64,000 bases of DNA from CAVTWS01 sp964390555 (GCA_964390555.1 CAYMJU010000033.1:6075-70074); one strand, 5' to 3'; counted from the first letter of the stretch, positions 46,141 to 55,424 are shown. Notes: generated from the sequence alone by a model not told the origin. Translations and numbers: made by a program.

Positions 46141-48090
46141 ATGCGCCGAATCATCGCAGCAATGGTGGCGGTAGCCACGATCTCGGTAGGCCTGGCAACC
46201 GGAGCGCCGCCAGCCAGCGCCGCCGCTACCCCCATCGATCTCGCCAACGCCATCGTCGGCAGTGGAATCACGGTCACCGCGGCCTCGTTCACGACCGGCG
46301 GCTTCCCCGACGCGGTCCAGGTTCGATCCGACGTCGTCGCCGGATTTCCCGTCACTGCGGGCGGAAGCTACGCCGTGCTCAGTACCGGCGACGCCCTCGA
46401 CCTGACTACACCGGACACCAGCGGCTCCCTCAGTACCTCACACGCAGCTCCACAATTTCGGACGACCTACGACGCGACCACGCTGAAGATCGATTTCACG
46501 GTCCAGCCCGGCTTCAATTGCCTGGCGTCGCTTCGGTTGCGGTTCCTGTCCGAGGAGTTCCCCGAGTTCGTCGGAACGGCGTTCAACGATGCGGTGCTGG
46601 TCGAGCTCGATGGCAACGACTGGAGCGTCACGGGCGCCAACGATGTCGTCGCGCCGAACAACATCGCGTTCGTCGGCACCAGCCCGATCACGGTGAACAA
46701 CTCGGGCCCATTGGCGGCAGTCCCCGGGGAAGCGGCTGGGACCACATTCGACGCGGCGACACCGATCCTGTCCGCCCGGTCGCCGATCACGCCCGGCCCG
46801 CACTCGCTTTTCATCACCATCTTCGATCAGGGCGACCCGATCTACGACTCGACCGTGCTCATCGACGACCTCCGAGCGTCGACCGTGGTCGACCCGAACG
46901 CCGAATGCCCGCGCGGCGCGTTCTCGACTCAAGTCAACCCGCCGAACCGATTCGTGCCCATCACGCCGGCTCGGGTCATCGACACGCGGGGTCCGGCCCC
47001 GCTCGGGCTGCCCGGACTGTTGGCGGCGACCACCTCGACCCCATTTCAGATCACCGGAAAGGGTGGATTGCCGGCAAACGGGGTCTCCGGTGTGGTGCTG
47101 AACCTCACCGCCACTGAGACGTCAGGTGCCGGCTTCGTGCGCGTCACCCCGTCGGGTAGTACGAGCAACGTCTCGAACTTGAACGTCGAATTCGCCGGCC
47201 AGACACTTCCCAACTTGGTGACGGTCCCAGTTTCCGCCGACGGCAAGATCGACTTCTTCAGTCAGTCCGCGACCCACCTCGTCGTCGATGTGTTCGGCTA
47301 CTACACCCAGGCGGCGTCGGCGACCGCCGGGCGGCTGATCCCGGTCGACCCCACTCGGGTTCTCGACACGCGAGAAGCCAACGGCGTCCCAACCACGACG
47401 CGGGTGCCCAGCGGCGGTGTTGTCGACCTGCAGATCGCCGGGCGTGGTCAGGTGCCCGCCACCGGAGCCGCGGCGGTCGTGCTAACGGTGACCGTAACCG
47501 AGTCGACGGCCGCCGGATTTGTCACTGTGTGGCCGTCGGGCACCAGCCAGCCGAACACGTCGAATCTGAACGTCGTGCGACCGAACCAAACGATCCCCAA
47601 TCAGGTCATCGTTCCGCTGGGCACGGGCGGGCGCGTCAGCCTGTTCACTCAGAACGCCGCCCACCTGATCGCCGACGTTGCCGGTTACTTCACCGACGCC
47701 AGCGCACCGCTATCGACCACGGGCCTGTTCATCCCCGTAACGCCGAGCCGGGTGCTCGACACCCGCGAGGCCAACGGTGTTGCGGGCACGAGCCGACCTG
47801 GGCCCGGCGCGACGGTGTCTCCCGACGTCGCCGGCCGAGGGGGAGTCCCGGCGTCGGGCGTGTCGGCTATCGTCGGCAACACCACCGCGACGGAGTCGAT
47901 CAACCCGGGTTTCGTGACGGTGTTCCCACGCGGTATCGCCCAGCCCAACGTGTCGAACCTGAACCTCGAGCGACCCAACCAGACGATCGCCAATCACACC
48001 ACGGTGCGGCTCAACAACGGCGGCATCAGCTTGTTCACGCAGGAGGGTGCGCACTTGCTGTTCGACGTCGCGGGGTTTTATACGTCCTGA
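46141..48090 (+). CDS. Secreted choice-of-anchor-type protein with three LDTR...GYF repeats
   Basis: 649 residues from ATG 46141 (GTG 46138 also possible). The signal peptide MRRIIAAMVAVATISVGLATG...PASA is followed by IDLANAIVGSGITVTAASFT and a beta-rich domain containing FLSEEFPEFVG and NDAVLVELD, typical of choice-of-anchor L modules. From about residue 265 three units of about 120 residues follow. Each starts (V)(I/L)DTR and passes through a VVLNxTxTE block, GFVxVxPxG, NLNVE/VRPNQTIPN, to LFTQNAAHLIADVAGYF. The same repeat ends the beta-helix protein at 14010-16649. It overlaps the lipid kinase gene by 13 bp, tail to tail. Confidence 0.85.
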   Translation: MRRIIAAMVAVATISVGLATGAPPASAAATPIDLANAIVGSGITVTAASFTTGGFPDAVQVRSDVVAGFPVTAGGSYAVLSTGDALDLTTPDTSGSLSTSHAAPQFRTTYDATTLKIDFTVQPGFNCLASLRLRFLSEEFPEFVGTAFNDAVLVELDGNDWSVTGANDVVAPNNIAFVGTSPITVNNSGPLAAVPGEAAGTTFDAATPILSARSPITPGPHSLFITIFDQGDPIYDSTVLIDDLRASTVVDPNAECPRGAFSTQVNPPNRFVPITPARVIDTRGPAPLGLPGLLAATTSTPFQITGKGGLPANGVSGVVLNLTATETSGAGFVRVTPSGSTSNVSNLNVEFAGQTLPNLVTVPVSADGKIDFFSQSATHLVVDVFGYYTQAASATAGRLIPVDPTRVLDTREANGVPTTTRVPSGGVVDLQIAGRGQVPATGAAAVVLTVTVTESTAAGFVTVWPSGTSQPNTSNLNVVRPNQTIPNQVIVPLGTGGRVSLFTQNAAHLIADVAGYFTDASAPLSTTGLFIPVTPSRVLDTREANGVAGTSRPGPGATVSPDVAGRGGVPASGVSAIVGNTTATESINPGFVTVFPRGIAQPNVSNLNLERPNQTIANHTTVRLNNGGISLFTQEGAHLLFDVAGFYTS

Positions 48091-48977
48091 TCGGCGACGC
48101 GGGGTCGGGCGCCGGCGATCTTCAGGGCGGCGGGGGCCGCGGTCAACGTGATGGTGCCGGTCGCGAAGGGTTCCCCGTCGGCCCAGGTCGCCGTGGTGGG
48201 CTCGGTCGGCGCGACGACGATCTCGTGGCCTCGGAACGTGTCGACGGCGCGATGCGACATGTGGTCGCCGCCGAACACCTTGGGGAAGAACCGGAGCAAC
48301 TCGATCCTTCCGGTGGGTCCGACGACGACCACGTCGAGCAGACCATCGGTGGGATCGGCGGCCGGACACACCCGCATGCCTCCGCCGAACAACGCCGTGT
48401 TCCCGACGGCTACGAGGGTGGCGTCGAAGCGATGCGACTTGCCGTCGATCGTGATGGTCAGCGGCGTCGGTGCCAGGCGGGGGATCTCGAGAATGGTCGC
48501 GACCGTGTAGCGGCGAGCGCCCTTGGGCCACCGCAGGCCGTTGGCCCGGGCGTTGACGCGGGTAGGGAAACCGAGCGTCGCCACCGAGGCGAACCAGCGG
48601 TCACCGGCGCGACCGAGGTCGATGGTGACCGGTTCGCCGAGGGCAGCATCGACAGCGTCGTCGATGTTGCCGGTCGCCAGCCCGAGCCCGCGGGCGAAGT
48701 CGTTTCCGGTACCGAAGGGAACCACGCCGACCACGACACCCGATCCAGCGAGGGCTGGGAGGAGCGTGTGGACGGTGCCGTCGCCGCCTGCCACGATCAC
48801 CCGGTCGGGTGCGCCTGCGACCAGCTCGCGGCAACGAGCGACGAGCCCATCAGGCGTCGGAGCGGTCACGATCTCGGGGCCGGCGCCGAGTGCCCTGAGG
48901 CGATCGATCGCCCGTGTGAGCAGGTCACGGCCCGATCCTCTGGCCGCGTGCTCGTTGACCAGGACCGGTGTCGTCAC
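48078..48977 (-). CDS. Diacylglycerol/lipid kinase family protein (YegS/DagK-like)
   Basis: 299 residues. The nucleotide-binding VIVAGGDGTVHTLLPAL and GVVPFGTGNDFARGLGL are intact, and the C-terminal lipid domain has CPAADPTDGLLDVVVV and a terminal DGEPFATG. Predicted to phosphorylate diacylglycerol or another lipid alcohol at the membrane face. The start is GTG with a TACGGT box 7 nt upstream on the minus strand. Convergent overlap of 13 bp with the secreted-protein gene. Confidence 0.9.
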   Translation of the reverse strand: MTTPVLVNEHAARGSGRDLLTRAIDRLRALGAGPEIVTAPTPDGLVARCRELVAGAPDRVIVAGGDGTVHTLLPALAGSGVVVGVVPFGTGNDFARGLGLATGNIDDAVDAALGEPVTIDLGRAGDRWFASVATLGFPTRVNARANGLRWPKGARRYTVATILEIPRLAPTPLTITIDGKSHRFDATLVAVGNTALFGGGMRVCPAADPTDGLLDVVVVGPTGRIELLRFFPKVFGGDHMSHRAVDTFRGHEIVVAPTEPTTATWADGEPFATGTITLTAAPAALKIAGARPRVADQDV

Positions 48978-48984
48978 CGGGCCG

Positions 48985-48990
48985 ACCGTA
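48985..48990 (-). promoter_or_regulatory. -10 element (TACGGT on the minus strand) of the lipid kinase gene
   Basis: It lies 7 nt upstream of GTG 48977, a likely leaderless start. Confidence 0.4.
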
Positions 48991-49002
48991 TCGCCCGCGG
49001 GG

Positions 49003-49215
49003 TCAGAGGACCAGCATGATGCCCTGAGCCGCCCGCCAGCCGAGGTAGGCGCCCGTCGCGGTGAGCAGCAGCCAGAAGTGCCACGGGACCTTGGCTGGCG
49101 GCGAGGCCGCGCGGGCGTGGCCCGCCTCGACGGCTCGACCGCATTCGGGACACCGCCCGTCGGTGGCGACGGTGTTGGGGCTCAGGTACCGCTCGCACGG
49201 ATCGCACCAGGGCAT
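49003..49215 (-). CDS. Small zinc-ribbon membrane protein
   Basis: 70 residues from ATG 49215. The N-terminal CDPCERYLSPN...GRCPECGRAV is a zinc ribbon. The C-terminal WHFWLLLTATGAYLGWRAAQGIMLVL is one membrane helix. It lies 17 bp after the SpoIIE-type phosphatase gene and is probably cotranscribed. Function unknown. Confidence 0.72.
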   Translation of the reverse strand: MPWCDPCERYLSPNTVATDGRCPECGRAVEAGHARAASPPAKVPWHFWLLLTATGAYLGWRAAQGIMLVL

Positions 49216-49232
49216 GGCGATCGCCCGGCCGA

Positions 49233-50309
49233 TCAGTCGCGGCGCAGGGCCAGGATCGCGACGTCGTCGGCGAGCGGCCCCGTAGCGTGATCTCGGGCGG
49301 TCTCGAGCAATGTCTTGCACAAGACATCCGGGGCGACCGTGGGGTCACGTCGGATCGTCGCCTCGATGCGGCTCTCGCCGAACTGGTCGGATCCGGCGCG
49401 CGCCTCGCTGAGCCCGTCGGTGTACAGCACGACAAGATCGTCGCGGTCGAGGGGGATCTCGCGGCTGAAGTACTCGGCGCTCGGATCGAGCATCAGCAAT
49501 GGTCCCGTCGCGCGGAGCGGCTGGATGTCGCGCTGGTGCCACAGGAACCCGGTCGGGTGGCCGGCCGAGGCGAACCGAACGGTGCCGGCCTCGAGCTCGA
49601 ACACGACGATGCACGCCGAGATGAACTCTTCGCCACGGTCCATGCCCGACATCTGGACGTTGAGCTCCTCGAGGGCCTGGGCTGGGTCACGGAACTGGCG
49701 CAGCAACACCCGCAGGAGCGACTTGGCCTGGAACGCGGTGATCGAGGACTCGATCCCGTGGCCGCTGACGTCGCCGATGACCGCGGCGATCCGGGTGCGG
49801 CCGATGCGGAACACGTCGTAGAAATCGCCGGCCATGAGCCCGGTACCGGCCTGGTACGCCCGCCCGATCTGGAAACCGGTGATGTCGGGCAGCTCGTCAG
49901 GGGCCAGACGGTCGGCCCACGCACGGGGGGCCAGTTGCTGCTGGGCCAGCACGTCGCGAGCACGGCGCTCGAGATCGAACCGGTGCCGGGCCATGCGGGC
50001 CTCGCGCAGGGGATGGCGCACCCGGGAGATCGACGCCAGCGCCGGCAGCGCGACCGCGGCCAAAGCAAGCGTCGCCCACCGCTCGTCGGTCACGCCGATC
50101 GTGATCACCGCCGCGCCCAGCAGGGCGTAAAGGACCCCAGTGTGGACGTCGCGATCGAAGTTCGAGCGGGCCAGCGCCAACGCGCCTTCGTCGCCGACGT
50201 CGGCCTCGATGTGGCGTATCAGACGCCGGCGCTGCTGGGCCGAGCGGGCCCACACCAGCGCCGCGACCACGCACGCCACACCGACACCCCACAGCACGGC
50301 GGTCTCCAT
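49233..50309 (-). CDS. SpoIIE-type PP2C serine/threonine phosphatase, membrane-anchored
   Basis: 358 residues from ATG 50309. An N-terminal membrane helix (METAVLWGVGVACVVAALVWA) and two more hydrophobic stretches (about 60-100) precede the catalytic domain. That domain has GTGLMAGDFYDVFRIGRTRIAAVIGDVSGHGIES and FASAGHPTGFLW, and near the end LVVLYTDGLSEARAG and LADDVAILALRR, whose Asp residues bind the two metals. Such phosphatases usually dephosphorylate anti-anti-sigma factors. No partner kinase or STAS protein is visible nearby. TAGTCT 7 nt upstream suggests a leaderless start. Confidence 0.88.
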   Translation of the reverse strand: METAVLWGVGVACVVAALVWARSAQQRRRLIRHIEADVGDEGALALARSNFDRDVHTGVLYALLGAAVITIGVTDERWATLALAAVALPALASISRVRHPLREARMARHRFDLERRARDVLAQQQLAPRAWADRLAPDELPDITGFQIGRAYQAGTGLMAGDFYDVFRIGRTRIAAVIGDVSGHGIESSITAFQAKSLLRVLLRQFRDPAQALEELNVQMSGMDRGEEFISACIVVFELEAGTVRFASAGHPTGFLWHQRDIQPLRATGPLLMLDPSAEYFSREIPLDRDDLVVLYTDGLSEARAGSDQFGESRIEATIRRDPTVAPDVLCKTLLETARDHATGPLADDVAILALRRD

Positions 50310-50316
50310 GGCGCTG

Positions 50317-50322
50317 AGACTA
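50317..50322 (-). promoter_or_regulatory. -10 element (TAGTCT on the minus strand) of the SpoIIE phosphatase gene
   Basis: It lies 7 nt upstream of ATG 50309 with no Shine-Dalgarno. Confidence 0.45.
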
Positions 50323-50398
50323 GCCGCCACTCCCCCGCCGCCCAAGGGGCGCTGGAGCGTGTCATGCACCTACACGCGTGGGCGGTTCGACGGGCTGA

Positions 50399-51724
50399 TC
50401 AGTCGGAGCGTTGGCGGACGCGGAGCTTGACGGGGGTGGCGCCGAGATCGAACGCCTCGCGGAGGCGGCGCTCGAGATAGCGGACGTAGGTCGCCGGGAG
50501 GGCCTTGTTGGCGAACAGGGTGAACGTCGGAGGGTCGGTCGCTCCCTGGGTGGCGTAGAGCACCCGGGCGCCGTGCGGGCCGGGCTGCTCGGACTGCGCA
50601 GCTCGTATGGCCGCGTTGACCTTGGCGGTGGGGATCCGCCGCTGGTAGGCCTCGATCGATGCGGCGAGGGCCGGCAACAGCCGGTGCACGCCCTTGCCGG
50701 TGAGAGCGCTGATCCGCAACGTCGGCGCTTCGCCGATGAAGTGCAGCTTGCGCATCACCTGGCTGGTCGCATCGTGTTTCTGCTCGGTGGAGAGCGTCTC
50801 CCACTTGTTCATCAGCACGACGACCGGGCACCCAGCGGCGTCGACGCGCTCGGCGAGGCGCTGGTCCTGGTGGGTCACGCCCGCGGTGGCGTCGATGACG
50901 AGCAGGGCCACATCGGCGGTGTCGACGGACTTGAGGGCTCGGACCATCGAGTAGTACTCGGTGTGCTCGTCGATCTTCGATCTGCGACGCATACCGGCCG
51001 TGTCGACGAAGCAGATCGGCCCGTGGACGGTCTCGACGACCGTGTCGACCGAATCCCGCGTCGTTCCGGGCCGGTCGTGAACAACCGAGCGCTCGTCTCC
51101 GATCAGCCGGTTGAAGAGGGTCGACTTGCCCACGTTGGGCCGCCCGATGATGGCGACCCGGAACACGCGTGGACCATCGGCGTCGGCCGCCGTCTTGTCG
51201 AAGGCGTCCTCGTCGTCGGGGTCAAGGGGAGGCAGGAGCGCCACCACCGCGTCGAGCAGGTCGCCGGCGAGGCGCCCGTGGAGCGCGCTGACCGGCAGCG
51301 GGTCGCCGAGCCCCAGGCCCAGGAAGTCCCACACCGCCGGCTCGTGGTTGGTGGCGTCGACCTTGTTCACCACGACGAGCGTCGGACGACCCGTACGGCG
51401 GAGCAGCTCGGCGACCCGGGCGTCCTCGTCGGTGAGACCGACCGTCGCGTCGACGACCAGCAAGATCACGTCGGCGGCCGCGATGGCCCGCTCGCTCTGC
51501 TCGGTGACCAACTTGTCGAGCGCATCGCCGGCCGCGAGCCACCCGCCGGTGTCGACGAGGCGGAAGGGGCGACCGGTCCACTCGGCCGCGACCTCTTTGC
51601 GATCTCGGGTTACGCCCGGCTTCTCCTCGACGATCGCCTCGCGGCGGCCCAGGATGCGGTTCATCAGCGTCGACTTGCCCACGTTGGGTCGCCCGACGAT
51701 GGCGACGGTTGGGAGCTCGTTCAT
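50399..51724 (-). CDS. der: Ribosome-assembly GTPase Der (EngA)
   Basis: 441 residues with two GTPase domains in tandem. The first P-loop is GRPNVGKST at residues 11-19 and the second is the same motif near 195; NKVD and NKWE are the G4 motifs. A KH-like C-terminal domain follows (QGATDPPTFTLFANKALPATYVRYLERRLREAFDLGATPVKLRVR). Required for 50S ribosomal subunit maturation. Its start ATG overlaps the stop of the radical-SAM gene (4 bp), so the two are translationally coupled. Confidence 0.96.
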   Translation of the reverse strand: MNELPTVAIVGRPNVGKSTLMNRILGRREAIVEEKPGVTRDRKEVAAEWTGRPFRLVDTGGWLAAGDALDKLVTEQSERAIAAADVILLVVDATVGLTDEDARVAELLRRTGRPTLVVVNKVDATNHEPAVWDFLGLGLGDPLPVSALHGRLAGDLLDAVVALLPPLDPDDEDAFDKTAADADGPRVFRVAIIGRPNVGKSTLFNRLIGDERSVVHDRPGTTRDSVDTVVETVHGPICFVDTAGMRRRSKIDEHTEYYSMVRALKSVDTADVALLVIDATAGVTHQDQRLAERVDAAGCPVVVLMNKWETLSTEQKHDATSQVMRKLHFIGEAPTLRISALTGKGVHRLLPALAASIEAYQRRIPTAKVNAAIRAAQSEQPGPHGARVLYATQGATDPPTFTLFANKALPATYVRYLERRLREAFDLGATPVKLRVRQRSD

Positions 51725-53103
51725 CGGGGGAACTCCGCTCGGTCCAGGGCCCGGCGCAGGGACACGCCGTCGGTCGTGACGATCTCGACCGGGCGGGGCA
51801 GGTCGTCGGGTGTCAGCCCGTCGAGGAACCGGCCTTGATTGAGGCACACGTCGGGCAGCAGGTAGCGGTCGCCGGCCGGCTGCTCGGCCAGGGCGGCGGC
51901 GAGATCGGCGCCGACCATCAGACCGGCCACCCCGACATTGCCACCGAAGAACCGGTTCTCGACCACAACGATGCGCACGTCGGCCCGGTCCAGCGTGGCT
52001 ATGAGCGGTTGGAGCACCTGGGCCCCGAACGGGCCGGTCAGCACGGCGGTGGCGCCGGGGCGCGACGGCCGGGATCCGATCGTCACCATCACGTCACCGG
52101 CGCGCGACGCAGGCCGGTAGTCCGAGCCTTCAGAGCCGTCGGCCCACGCGAAGAACCCCGGCTGGACTCCGATCGGTGTGTCGACGCGACCGTGGAACGC
52201 CTCGTCGAAGGCCCGGGCCATGCCGATGCCGTCTTCGTGCATCGGGAACCCCTCGTAGGCCTCGGCCGGCGGAAACGGCTGACCCGCCATCAGGTAGTAC
52301 TCGTCGGCGGCGAAGACGAGGCGCCGCCCGAACAGCTCGAGGTAGAGCTCCTGCCACCGGTGCACGACGTCGAGCACGTCGTGCACCTCATCGGCGGTGT
52401 GGGGGCGCATGCGAGCCTCCGTGTTGAACTTGCTCACGCCGAGTGGCACGACGCACAGCGTCGCCAACTCCGCGTAGCGATCGGCGATGTCGGTAAGCGT
52501 CTGCTCGAGCACGTCGGCGCCGTTGACCCCCGGGCACACCACCACCTGGCCGTGGACCTCGATGCCGGCGTCGAGGAGGGCTCGCAACCAGCGCAGGCTC
52601 GTCGCGCCTCTCCGGTTGCGAAGCATCTCGGCCCGCAGCGCCGGGTCGGTGCAGTGGATGCTGACGTTGAGCGGCGAGAGTCGCTCGCTGATGACTCGTT
52701 CGAGGTCGAGCTCGGTGAACCGGGTGAGGGTCGTGTAGTTGCCATACAGGAACGACAGCCGGTAGTCGTCGTCCTTCAGGTACAGGCTCTTCCGAAGGCC
52801 CTTGGGCAACTGGTAGATGAAGCAGAACTCGCAGTGGTTGTCACACGTGCGCACGGCGTCGAAGATCGCCGCGTCGACTTGGGCGCCGAGCGGTTCACCG
52901 GGCCTCTTGGCCACCGTCACGGAGCGCTCGAGCCCCCCACGACGAACGTCGATCTCGATGTCGGGCTCGTCGACGAGCAGCTGATAGGCGATGACGTCTC
53001 GCGGTACCTGACCGTCGATCGACACGACCTCGTCACCGACGAGTAGCCCGGCGCGGGCCGCCGGGGAGTCGGGCGCGACGGCGACGACGCGTGGAGCAGA
53101 CAC
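51721..53103 (-). CDS. PDZ/radical-SAM/DUF512 protein
   Basis: 460 residues. PDZ-like domain at about 4-66. The radical SAM cluster motif CDNHCEFCF has Cys87, Cys91 and Cys94. The C-terminal DUF512 domain has VENRFFGGNVGVAGLMVGADL and LLPDVCLNQG...FLDGLTPDDLP. Widespread next to der in actinobacteria, with no settled reaction. The start GTG 53103 follows a TAGGCT box by 6 nt on the minus strand. It shares a 76-bp divergent control region with the Eis-like gene. Confidence 0.9.
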   Translation of the reverse strand: MSAPRVVAVAPDSPAARAGLLVGDEVVSIDGQVPRDVIAYQLLVDEPDIEIDVRRGGLERSVTVAKRPGEPLGAQVDAAIFDAVRTCDNHCEFCFIYQLPKGLRKSLYLKDDDYRLSFLYGNYTTLTRFTELDLERVISERLSPLNVSIHCTDPALRAEMLRNRRGATSLRWLRALLDAGIEVHGQVVVCPGVNGADVLEQTLTDIADRYAELATLCVVPLGVSKFNTEARMRPHTADEVHDVLDVVHRWQELYLELFGRRLVFAADEYYLMAGQPFPPAEAYEGFPMHEDGIGMARAFDEAFHGRVDTPIGVQPGFFAWADGSEGSDYRPASRAGDVMVTIGSRPSRPGATAVLTGPFGAQVLQPLIATLDRADVRIVVVENRFFGGNVGVAGLMVGADLAAALAEQPAGDRYLLPDVCLNQGRFLDGLTPDDLPRPVEIVTTDGVSLRRALDRAEFPR

Positions 53104-53109
53104 CCCGGC

Positions 53110-53115
53110 AGCCTA
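53110..53115 (-). promoter_or_regulatory. -10 element (TAGGCT on the minus strand) of the radical-SAM/der operon
   Basis: It lies 6 nt upstream of GTG 53103. Together with TAGAGT at 53167 it makes a pair of back-to-back leaderless promoters. Confidence 0.5.
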
Positions 53116-53166
53116 CGTGCGACCCGCGGTCTTGGAACTGGTGGGTAGCGGGTCAGCGCGCCGCCG

Positions 53167-53172
53167 TAGAGT
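53167..53172 (+). promoter_or_regulatory. -10 element TAGAGT of the Eis-like gene
   Basis: It lies 7 nt before GTG 53180 with no Shine-Dalgarno. Confidence 0.5.
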
Positions 53173-53179
53173 CGACGCT

Positions 53180-54358
53180 GTGATCGTCCAGGTCGAAACC
53201 CGCCGGCCCGGCGACGAGGAGCAGCGGCTGGCGCTCGGCCGGGAGGTCTTCGGCAACCGGTCCTACGACCCTCCCCCGCCGCTTCATCCCGCCGCGGCTG
53301 ACCTGTGCGTCTACGACGGCGCCGAGCTGGTCGCGGGAGCGGCCTGTATCTCGATGGGTCAGTACTTCGGCGGCGTTCGCGTCGCCATGGGCGGTCTGGC
53401 GTCGGTGGCGGTGCGCCCCGACCGGCGGGGCTCTGGTGTGGCGAAGCGACTTGTCCGGGCGTCGCTGGAAGCAATGGCCGAGCGGGGCGAGGTCATCTCG
53501 ATGCTGTACCCGACCACCGCCCAGCTCTACCGTCACCTCGGCTACGAGATCGCCGGTGGGCACGGTGAGTCGGCGATCCCGATCGATCGATTGCCGAGCG
53601 CCACCAAGATGTCGCAGCCAGAGATCGTCGATCCCGGCGATGTCGCGCTCGAACGTCGGCTCTACACCGAGGTGGCGCCACACGGGCACGGGTGGATCGA
53701 CCGATCCGACTCGCTGTGGGAACGCACCACGTGGTTCGTGGCCCATCAACAGACCGCTCGCGTCTACGCCGGGCGCCGCGACGGCCGCATCGTGTGGACG
53801 GTGCGGTACAGCCAGACCACACCGTCGGGCTCTGATCGGTGGTACGACATCGAAGTGGATGACCTCGTCGCGCTCGACCGGAGCGCCCTCGTCGATGCCT
53901 TGGCCTTTCTCGGAGCAAATGGAACCGTCGCCGGCCGCATCGTCACGACTGCCGCTCCAATGGCCATCGCCCAGGCGCTCGATCACGCGCCGGCCCTCAA
54001 TCCGGTGTCGTGGCACCCGTGGATGCTGCGGATCGTCGATGTGGCAGGAGCGATGCAGGCTCGCCGACCGTTGGGCTACGAGACGGCTCGGGTCGAGCTG
54101 AGCGTGCACGACGACGTGTTGGTGGCCAATTCCCGGCGATGGGTGGTCGAGCTCGCGGACGGCATCGTCACGGTCGAGCCCGGCGGTTCCGGTACCGTCG
54201 AGCTCACGGTCGGCACGCTCGCATCCCTGTACACCGGGTGGCTCGATCCCCGGCGAGCGGCTATCGACGATCAGCTCATAGGTGCCGGTCCGGGCGACCT
54301 CGAGGCGCTGCGCCGGTTGTTCACCGCGCCGGCACCGTGGTGCCCCGACTTCTTCTGA
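53180..54358 (+). CDS. Eis-like GNAT acetyltransferase with SCP2-type C-terminal domain
   Basis: 392 residues from GTG 53180. The N-terminal GNAT domain has LASVAVRPDRRGSGVAKRLVRASLEAM for acetyl-CoA binding and MLYPTTAQLYRHLGYEIAG. The middle domain is a second GNAT-like fold (LVDALAFLGANGTVAGRIV). The end is a sterol-carrier-like domain (ARVELSVHDDVLVANSRRWVVELADGIVTV...), finishing with a free carboxylate DFF, as in Eis proteins where the C-terminus is catalytic. Members acetylate amines on drugs or peptides; the natural substrate here is unknown. ispH follows after 23 bp. Confidence 0.86.
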   Translation: MIVQVETRRPGDEEQRLALGREVFGNRSYDPPPPLHPAAADLCVYDGAELVAGAACISMGQYFGGVRVAMGGLASVAVRPDRRGSGVAKRLVRASLEAMAERGEVISMLYPTTAQLYRHLGYEIAGGHGESAIPIDRLPSATKMSQPEIVDPGDVALERRLYTEVAPHGHGWIDRSDSLWERTTWFVAHQQTARVYAGRRDGRIVWTVRYSQTTPSGSDRWYDIEVDDLVALDRSALVDALAFLGANGTVAGRIVTTAAPMAIAQALDHAPALNPVSWHPWMLRIVDVAGAMQARRPLGYETARVELSVHDDVLVANSRRWVVELADGIVTVEPGGSGTVELTVGTLASLYTGWLDPRRAAIDDQLIGAGPGDLEALRRLFTAPAPWCPDFF

Positions 54359-54368
54359 GCCCGTCCAG

Positions 54369-54374
54369 TACCCT
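54369..54374 (+). promoter_or_regulatory. -10 element TACCCT of ispH
   Basis: It lies 7 nt before GTG 54382 with no Shine-Dalgarno. Confidence 0.5.
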
Positions 54375-54381
54375 TTCTCGT

Positions 54382-55413
54382 GTGGCCGTCGAGAAGGTGT
54401 TGCTGGCGTCGCCGCGCGGATTCTGCGCCGGGGTCGAAATGGCGATCAAGGCGTTGGCGTGGATGGTCCGAGCGTTCGAGCCGCCGGTGTACTGCTACCA
54501 CGAGATCGTGCACAACCGGCTAGTGGTCAAGCGGTTCGAGGACCTGGGCGTCGTGTTCGTCGACGACATCGCCGAGGTACCGCCGGGCGCTCCCGTGATG
54601 CTGTCGGCGCACGGTTCGGCTCCTCAGGTCGTCGCCGACGCACATGCGCAGGGCGGGTACGTCGTCGATGCCGTCTGTCCATTGGTCACCAAGGTGCACC
54701 ACGAGGTGAAGGTCCGAGCGCGGAAGGGCTACCGGGTCGTCTACGTGGGCCACGAGGGTCACGAGGAAGCGGTCGGCACGATCGCGGTGGCGCCCGAGTC
54801 GATCTCGCGAGTCGAGACTCCTGCCGATGTCGCCGCGCTCCCCGACTTCGACCAACCCGTGGCGCTGCTGGCCCAGACGACGCTCAGCCACCTCGATTGG
54901 CGGAGTGTGCTCGACGCCACCCGCGAACGCTACGTCGACATGTGGATGCCGGGACGAAGTGACCTGTGCTTCGCCACGACCAACCGGCAAGAGGCGCTGA
55001 TGGCGATGGCGCCGCGATGCGACGCGGTTGTCGTGATCGGGTCGGCCAACTCCTCGAACACCAACGCCCTGGCCAAGATCGCCCGCGAGTCGGGCTGTGC
55101 CCGCGTCTACCGTGTGAACACCGCCGCCGAGCTCCCCGACGACCTGTCGGGCGTGGTCGGACTCACCGCCGGGGCGTCGGCACCCGAGGAGCTGGTCGAG
55201 GCCGTCATCGCCCGATTGGCCCCGCAAGACGGCGTCGAGGAGGTGCGCGTCAGCGACGAGGACGAGTACTTTCCGCCACCCCGCAACCTTCGAGACCTGC
55301 TCGCCGTGATCGATGCCGCGGCGACGTTCGGGCTCGGTGGGCCGGTCGCCGATCGCTTCCCGGTCGACGATCGCTCCCTCGACGCCAGCGAGGTCCTCGC
55401 CCAGCTGGGGTAG
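54382..55413 (+). CDS. ispH: 4-hydroxy-3-methylbut-2-enyl diphosphate reductase
   Basis: Last step of the MEP isoprenoid pathway, an iron-sulfur enzyme giving IPP and DMAPP. 343 residues. The three cluster cysteines are in PRGFCAGVE (Cys15), DAVCPLVTKVH and SDLCFATTNRQEAL. HEIVHNRLVV, MLSAHGSAP and GSANSSNTNAL are the substrate-binding segments. Convergent with plsC, 11 bp between stops. Other MEP genes are not in the window. Confidence 0.97.
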   Translation: MAVEKVLLASPRGFCAGVEMAIKALAWMVRAFEPPVYCYHEIVHNRLVVKRFEDLGVVFVDDIAEVPPGAPVMLSAHGSAPQVVADAHAQGGYVVDAVCPLVTKVHHEVKVRARKGYRVVYVGHEGHEEAVGTIAVAPESISRVETPADVAALPDFDQPVALLAQTTLSHLDWRSVLDATRERYVDMWMPGRSDLCFATTNRQEALMAMAPRCDAVVVIGSANSSNTNALAKIARESGCARVYRVNTAAELPDDLSGVVGLTAGASAPEELVEAVIARLAPQDGVEEVRVSDEDEYFPPPRNLRDLLAVIDAAATFGLGGPVADRFPVDDRSLDASEVLAQLG

Positions 55414-55424
55414 AGGTCCAGCGT

